A stretch of 11,436 nt of DNA from positions 9,045 through 20,480 of the forward strand of contig DEJO01000004.1 in the NCBI GenBank assembly GCA_002353555.1. Reading direction: 5' to 3'. The notes under the pieces were generated by a model. It saw nothing but the letters and a program-made list of their open reading frames with translations. It had not been told where the DNA came from and did no database searches. This DNA is from Prevotella sp. UBA2746. GTDB taxonomy: Bacteria; Bacteroidota; Bacteroidia; Bacteroidales; Bacteroidaceae. Below, one piece after another: positions 7,090 to 11,436 of this stretch; position 1 is the first letter of the stretch; each line of letters starts with the position of its first letter. The position numbers and the translations under genes were made by a program.

Positions 7090-10000
7090 TTATTCTTCGA
7101 CAGGCGTAGCGACGACTTCTTCAGTTACGACTTTCTCTGTAGAGGTACTGCCTTGGAAGCGTTCATGTAGCTTTTGGAACACGATGAAGAAAGCCGGCAC
7201 GACGAAGAGCAGGGCAATGGTACCAATACTCATACCGCCGATGACACCAAGAGCGAGGGCACGGTTACCGTTGGCACCGGCACCACCCTCTATCACGAGG
7301 GGCACCATACCGATAATCATCGTTGCCACCGTCATCAGGATCGGGCGCAGACGCTCCTTACAAGCTGAGAAAGCAGCATCGACAATGCTCATGCCCTGTT
7401 GACGTCGCTCGGTGGCAAACTCGGTAATCAGGATGGCAGTCTTTGCCAACAGACCAATCAACATGATGACACCCGTCTGCAGGTAGATGTTGTTGTCCAT
7501 ACCAGGCAGACCCAGCATGTTGCCGAAGAATGCAAACACGAAGGCACCCATCAGTCCGAACGGTACGCTGAACAGCACCGCCCATGGCGTAAACCACGAG
7601 TTATAAAGGGAAGCCAGGATGAGGTAGATCAGGATGGCACAGATGATGTAGATAAAGGCGGTGGCATTAGAGCCGGAAGCCTCCTCCAACTCACGCGACA
7701 TACCACTATACTCGTAGGTGGCAGTTGCCGGCATCTCCTCCTTGAACACCTCGGCGATGACCCTATGAACGTCACCTTCGGTGTAGCCACTACCGGGTGT
7801 CACATAACATGTGATACTCTGCAACAGGTTGAAGTGCTCAATGTTGGCAGGACCGACAATCTCCTTCAGTGAGACAAACTCGGACATAGGAGCCATCTTG
7901 CCGTCCTTTACCCGCACGAAGATGTTTTGCAGTGCCTGCGGGTCGAGGCGATATTCGGGCGAGGCAGAGGCCATGATGCGGTAGACCTTACCAAACTGGT
8001 TGAAGTTGCCGATATAGGCACCACCACAGTAAGCGCCAAGTGTGGTAAGTACGAATTGAGGTGACACACCGGCACGGTCGCACTGAGTAGCATCCACATC
8101 GACCTGATACTTCGGGAAGCGCTCAGAGTAGGTGGTCATGGCTGATGATACCTCCGGTCGCTCAGACAGTTTTGCCAAGAATCGCTCGGTCTTGCTGGCA
8201 AATTCCGACAAGTTGCCGTCGGTGGGATCTTCGACGACGAGGTTGATGTCGTTACTGGTACCGTAGCCAGGAATCTGAGGCATCTGGAAGGGGATTACCT
8301 TTAGGTTCTTAATGTCCATACAATCGTAGTAGAAACGGGCGTAGACGAGGTCGATGAGGTGGTTCATGCCAGGACGCTCGTCCCAGTTCTTCAGGCGGAC
8401 CACCATCGTGGCGTAGTTGGAACCGGCACCCGACAGCATACCGTAGCCACAGGTAATCGAGAAGCTTTCCAGTTCGGGAATCTTCTTCACCTTCTCTTCC
8501 ACCTTCTTCACCATCTCGCTGGTTTGCTTCAGCGTAGTACCTTCCGGAGCCTGAATCTCCGCCAAGAACACGCCCTGGTCCTCCTGAGGTACGAGACCTG
8601 AAGGCAGGCTCTTCATGAAGAATACCAACAGTACGGCTGCAATCGCCAACAGTCCCCATGACAGGATGGGGCGTTTGATGAACTTCTGTACGCTCTTACT
8701 ATACTTATTATAAATGGCATTATAGCTGGCTTCGTATGCTTTCTTGGTGTAATAGGTCAGACCCTTGCTCTCCTTCTTTCCTTCCGTGACGCGCATCATG
8801 ATGGCGCAGAGGGCAGGGCAGAGTGTGAGGGCTGAGACACACGACAGACCGACGGACGAGGCGATGGTCACACCAAACTGGGTGAAGAACGTACCCGACG
8901 TGCCCGGCATGAACATCACAGGGACAAACACAGCCATGAAGACCAAAGTACATGATACGACGGCTACCGACACCTCGTTCATGGCTTGGCGTGTGGCTTC
9001 GCGGGCATCGCTGATACCGCCCTCCATCTTCGCCATCACAGCCTCGACGACCACAATGGCGTCATCGACCACCGTACCGATGGCGAGCACCAGTGCAAAC
9101 AGTGTCAGGATGTTGAGTGAGAAGCCTGCCATCGAGACAATGGCAAAGGTACCCAGCAACGACACGATAATAGAAATCGAGGGAATGATGGTAGCCTTGA
9201 AGTTCTGTAGGAAGATGAATACCACGAGTACCACGAGGATGATGGCGATGACAAGCGTCTCCACCACGTTATGGATGGCGGCAAACAGGAAGTCGTCGCT
9301 GGTCATCATGGTGACGAACTCCAGTCCGGCAGGCATCGTTGCCTTCAAATCGTCAAACGTCTTGTTGATGGCGGCGTTCACCTGGGTGGCGTTGGCACCC
9401 GGTGCAGCGAACACCATGAAGAGGGCACCCGGACGGTCCTGGATGTTCGACGTGAAGTTGTAGCTCATGGCACCAATCTGCACCTCTGCCACATCGCTCA
9501 GGTGTAACAAACCGCCGCCGTCGGTGCGCAGCACGATGTTGTTGAACTCCTCTACCGTCTTCAGCGTACCCTTGTACTGCATGTTGTACTGATAGGAGTT
9601 GCCTGACTTCTCGCCCAGCGTACCCACACCAGCCACGAAGCTCTGTCCGCCGATGGCGCTAAAGACATCCTCTGGCGTCAACCCGTACTGGGCCATCACG
9701 TCCGGCTTCAGCCAGATGCGCAGGGCGTATGTGTTACCAAGGCTCTGCACATTACCCACACCGGTGATACGCATCAGCTTCGGCTTGACATTGATGTCGA
9801 CATAGTTGGAGACAAAGTCTTCGTCATACTTGCCGTCAGCACTCTTCACGGCGAAGATACGCAGGATGTTGTTCTGGCGTTTCTCTACCTTCACACCGAC
9901 CTTGGTGACCTCGGCAGGCAAGAGCGCTATCGCACGGCTCACACGGTTCTGCACGTTCACCGCAGCCATATCGGGATCGACACCCTGTTTGAAATACACG

Positions 10001-10275
10001 TTGATATCTACCTCGCCGTTCGACGAAGCCTTAGAGGTGATGTAGGTCATATCGGTCACACCGTTGATAGCCTCTTCGAGCGGCTGTACAACCGCCTTCA
10101 TCACCGTGTTCTCGTCAGCACCATCATAGCTGGTGGTGACGGATACCGTAGGCGGCGCAATGTCGGGATACTGTTCCACTGGCAGCGTGCTCATGGAGAT
10201 GTAGCCCACCAGTGCTATCACAATCGAGATGGCACATGCCATCACGTATTTGTTGATAAATATATTGTTCTTCAT
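7090..10275 (-). CDS. RND (HAE-1 family) efflux pump inner-membrane subunit
   Basis: A 1061-residue proton-driven transporter of the AcrB/MexB type, active as a trimer in the inner membrane with large periplasmic domains. Membrane helix 1 (about 11-29) is followed by a first periplasmic loop (30-330), helices 2-6 (333-495), helix 7 (about 537-555), a second periplasmic loop (556-870), and helices 8-12 (871-1035). The proton-relay residues are present: Asp404/Asp405 in GTVVDDAIVVVE, Lys945 in GLLAKTAILITE and Arg977 in ERLRPILMT. Early family motifs include LPVEQYPDIAPPTVSV (31-46). The C-terminal tail after 1040 is acidic and Thr/Val-rich. Length is normal and no break is seen. It lies between its fusion protein (39 bases upstream) and TolC-type partner (20 bases downstream). 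It probably exports hydrophobic or amphiphilic toxic compounds; the substrate range is not predictable from sequence here. Confidence 0.97.
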   Translation of the reverse strand: MKNNIFINKYVMACAISIVIALVGYISMSTLPVEQYPDIAPPTVSVTTSYDGADENTVMKAVVQPLEEAINGVTDMTYITSKASSNGEVDINVYFKQGVDPDMAAVNVQNRVSRAIALLPAEVTKVGVKVEKRQNNILRIFAVKSADGKYDEDFVSNYVDINVKPKLMRITGVGNVQSLGNTYALRIWLKPDVMAQYGLTPEDVFSAIGGQSFVAGVGTLGEKSGNSYQYNMQYKGTLKTVEEFNNIVLRTDGGGLLHLSDVAEVQIGAMSYNFTSNIQDRPGALFMVFAAPGANATQVNAAINKTFDDLKATMPAGLEFVTMMTSDDFLFAAIHNVVETLVIAIILVVLVVFIFLQNFKATIIPSISIIVSLLGTFAIVSMAGFSLNILTLFALVLAIGTVVDDAIVVVEAVMAKMEGGISDAREATRQAMNEVSVAVVSCTLVFMAVFVPVMFMPGTSGTFFTQFGVTIASSVGLSCVSALTLCPALCAIMMRVTEGKKESKGLTYYTKKAYEASYNAIYNKYSKSVQKFIKRPILSWGLLAIAAVLLVFFMKSLPSGLVPQEDQGVFLAEIQAPEGTTLKQTSEMVKKVEEKVKKIPELESFSITCGYGMLSGAGSNYATMVVRLKNWDERPGMNHLIDLVYARFYYDCMDIKNLKVIPFQMPQIPGYGTSNDINLVVEDPTDGNLSEFASKTERFLAKLSERPEVSSAMTTYSERFPKYQVDVDATQCDRAGVSPQFVLTTLGAYCGGAYIGNFNQFGKVYRIMASASPEYRLDPQALQNIFVRVKDGKMAPMSEFVSLKEIVGPANIEHFNLLQSITCYVTPGSGYTEGDVHRVIAEVFKEEMPATATYEYSGMSRELEEASGSNATAFIYIICAILIYLILASLYNSWFTPWAVLFSVPFGLMGAFVFAFFGNMLGLPGMDNNIYLQTGVIMLIGLLAKTAILITEFATERRQQGMSIVDAAFSACKERLRPILMTVATMIIGMVPLVIEGGAGANGNRALALGVIGGMSIGTIALLFVVPAFFIVFQKLHERFQGSTSTEKVVTEEVVATPVEE

Positions 10276-10320
10276 ACCACGGAAGCTTTTTTACTTCTTT
10301 ACTTTTTACCTGTTTTACTT
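10276..10320 (-). repeat. A-rich spacer with reiterated AGTAAA units
   Basis: The gap between the fusion-protein and pump genes, read on the coding strand, contains AGTAAA or GTAAAA four times at roughly eight-to-nine-base spacing, starting within the last codons of the fusion protein and ending about ten bases before the pump start. The segment has no hairpin. It may act as an unstructured A-rich translation-initiation region, as is common in Bacteroidota, or be a product of slippage. Confidence 0.4.
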
Positions 10321-11436
10321 TTTCTTGTCACTTTTCACTTCCTTGGGGAACAGTACCTTCTGTCCCTCCGTCACGTTGTTGGCACCGACGGAAATGATGC
10401 GGTCGCCCACTTTCAGACCGTTGGTGATGATGAATTGCTTGCCGTCGCCTGTATCTTCTGTCGTCACGTCAACAGCTGTTGCCGTGCTGTCGGGCTTGAC
10501 CTTATAAACCAATGCCTTGTCCTGCAGACGCACCACAGCGTTTTGTGGAACGACGATGACACCCTTCTCGGTGAAGGGCATGATAATCGTACCCTGGATG
10601 CCGGAATACAGATGTCCGTCGGGGTTGGGGAACGACACCTTGGCGGTCAGAGTTCCTGTAGAAGAGTTGACGACACCCGTCACGCTGACGACACGTCCTT
10701 TGTAGGGGAACTCCGTACCGTTCTTCATCACAAACGTTGCATCGGGCAGGCGGGAGATGTACCGGTCTACGTCCTGGGCTCTCACCTTTTCCTGTACCAT
10801 TTCCTCGATGATGGATTCCGTCAAAGAGAACTCAGCATACATCGTCCTGTTGCCGCTGAGGATGGTCAGCTGTGTCATCGGGGAAACCTGATCGCCAATG
10901 CGTACCGGAATCTCGCCGATAACACCCGATACGGGAGCCGTGATGGTGCAGAAGCCGAGCTCTACCCTTGCACGGTTCACGGCTACGCGTGCCTGTGCAA
11001 CGGCAGCTTGTGCCTGCTTATATGCGTTCTCGCTGTTGCGGAGCATGTAGCTGCTGACGATTTTCTTCTCATACAGGTGTCTGTTAGAGTCGTATTCCAG
11101 TCTGGCGGAGTTCTCCTGAGCCAAGGCTGCCTGCAGGTTAGCCTGTGCAGACTCCAGTTCCAACTGTGCGTTGCGGTAGTCGATGACAAAAAGCGTCTGT
11201 CCCTTCGTTACGATCTGTCCTTCGCTGACGGCAATCCTCATCAGCTGACCCGATACTTGCGGCGTTACCGTCACGTCGTTCTGGCCCTTCATTCTGGCAC
11301 TGAACTTGTAGGGTACAACAATATCCGACTTCTTCACTGTCATCGTTTCGAACGATGTGTGTTTCTCCTCTGGCATGTCAACGTTGCAAGAGGCCAGTCC
11401 ACTAACAATCCCTAAGACTACCAAGGACCCTTTGAA
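10315..11436 (-). CDS. RND efflux periplasmic membrane fusion lipoprotein (N-terminus cut)
   Basis: The adaptor subunit that links the inner-membrane pump to the TolC-type duct. The frame is open to the window end: FKGSLVVLGIVSGLASC precedes the mature protein, a hydrophobic signal sequence with lipobox LASC, the Cys codon being 11386-11388. The true start is therefore probably a few codons beyond the window; the in-frame TTG at 11422-11424 is unlikely to be the start because it would shorten the signal peptide to a bare hydrophobic core. Visible domains are the first lipoyl half with VTVTPQVSGQ and SEGQIVTKGQTLFVID, an alpha-helical hairpin rich in Ala/Gln/Glu, the second lipoyl half with TITAPVSGVIGEIPVRIGDQV, then the beta-barrel and membrane-proximal domains (GRVVSVTGVVNSSTGTLTAK, VVPQNAVV), and a lysine-rich end. 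Order and spacing with the pump gene match an AcrA/MexA-type operon. Any upstream regulator would lie outside the window. Confidence 0.95.
   Translation of the reverse strand, partial: FKGSLVVLGIVSGLASCNVDMPEEKHTSFETMTVKKSDIVVPYKFSARMKGQNDVTVTPQVSGQLMRIAVSEGQIVTKGQTLFVIDYRNAQLELESAQANLQAALAQENSARLEYDSNRHLYEKKIVSSYMLRNSENAYKQAQAAVAQARVAVNRARVELGFCTITAPVSGVIGEIPVRIGDQVSPMTQLTILSGNRTMYAEFSLTESIIEEMVQEKVRAQDVDRYISRLPDATFVMKNGTEFPYKGRVVSVTGVVNSSTGTLTAKVSFPNPDGHLYSGIQGTIIMPFTEKGVIVVPQNAVVRLQDKALVYKVKPDSTATAVDVTTEDTGDGKQFIITNGLKVGDRIISVGANNVTEGQKVLFPKEVKSDKKK

Noticed and set aside
10435..11415. Plus-strand open frame (326 codons) opposite the membrane fusion protein
   Set aside because: Cys/His/Val-rich odd composition typical of an antisense shadow; the minus strand has clear lipoyl and lipobox motifs.
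11422..11424. TTG as start codon of the membrane fusion protein
   Set aside because: The frame stays open to the window end, and starting there would drop the basic residue expected before the hydrophobic part of the signal peptide; the real start is probably outside the window.

Overview
The window reads as a chromosomal segment of a Bacteroidota bacterium, most likely Prevotella or a close relative. The reasons are moderate GC coding DNA with AT-rich gaps, gene starts without clear Shine-Dalgarno sequences, AT-rich intergenic repeats of the TTAAGAATTAAGAGTT type, and protein families typical of gut or oral Bacteroidales. The genus is inferred from style and not proven. All credible genes lie on the minus strand, so transcription runs from high to low coordinates.

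Right half (11436 to about 5550): a complete tripartite RND multidrug-type efflux set in the order membrane fusion lipoprotein (N-terminus just cut by the window edge), HAE-1 type inner-membrane pump, and NodT/TolC-type outer-membrane lipoprotein. Gaps are 39 and 20 bases, so this is very likely one operon. No regulator is visible. A possible 27-codon reading frame follows the TolC-type gene by 17 bases. After another 51 bases comes a 670-residue protein that joins a signal peptide, an acidic decapeptide-repeat linker, a PAP2-type phosphatase core with all three signature motifs, and a long C-terminal region that looks like an outer-membrane beta-barrel.

Middle (3281-3482): a 202-base non-coding gap, the longest in the window. 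It holds a two-copy repeat whose small hairpins differ by a compensatory base pair, and a nearly perfect 28-base inverted repeat just past the phosphatase stop codon. This gap separates the efflux/phosphatase block from the next block.

Left part (3280 to 1): three closely spaced hydrolases, namely an Amidohydro_3 (YtcJ-like) metal-dependent amidohydrolase, a DUF3089 alpha/beta hydrolase, and a type B carboxylesterase cut off by the window start just before its expected catalytic serine. None of the three shows a signal peptide, so together they look like a cytoplasmic amide/ester hydrolysis cassette of unknown substrate.

Functionally, the window pairs export of small amphiphilic compounds (RND pump), envelope phospholipid or lipid-carrier dephosphorylation (PAP2-barrel protein) and intracellular hydrolysis of amides and esters. 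Whether these act together is inference from proximity. No RNA genes, CRISPR arrays, transposases or phage genes were seen. I found no clear evidence of a wholly new system; the most unusual items are the PAP2/beta-barrel architecture, the covarying intergenic hairpins and the small reading frame.
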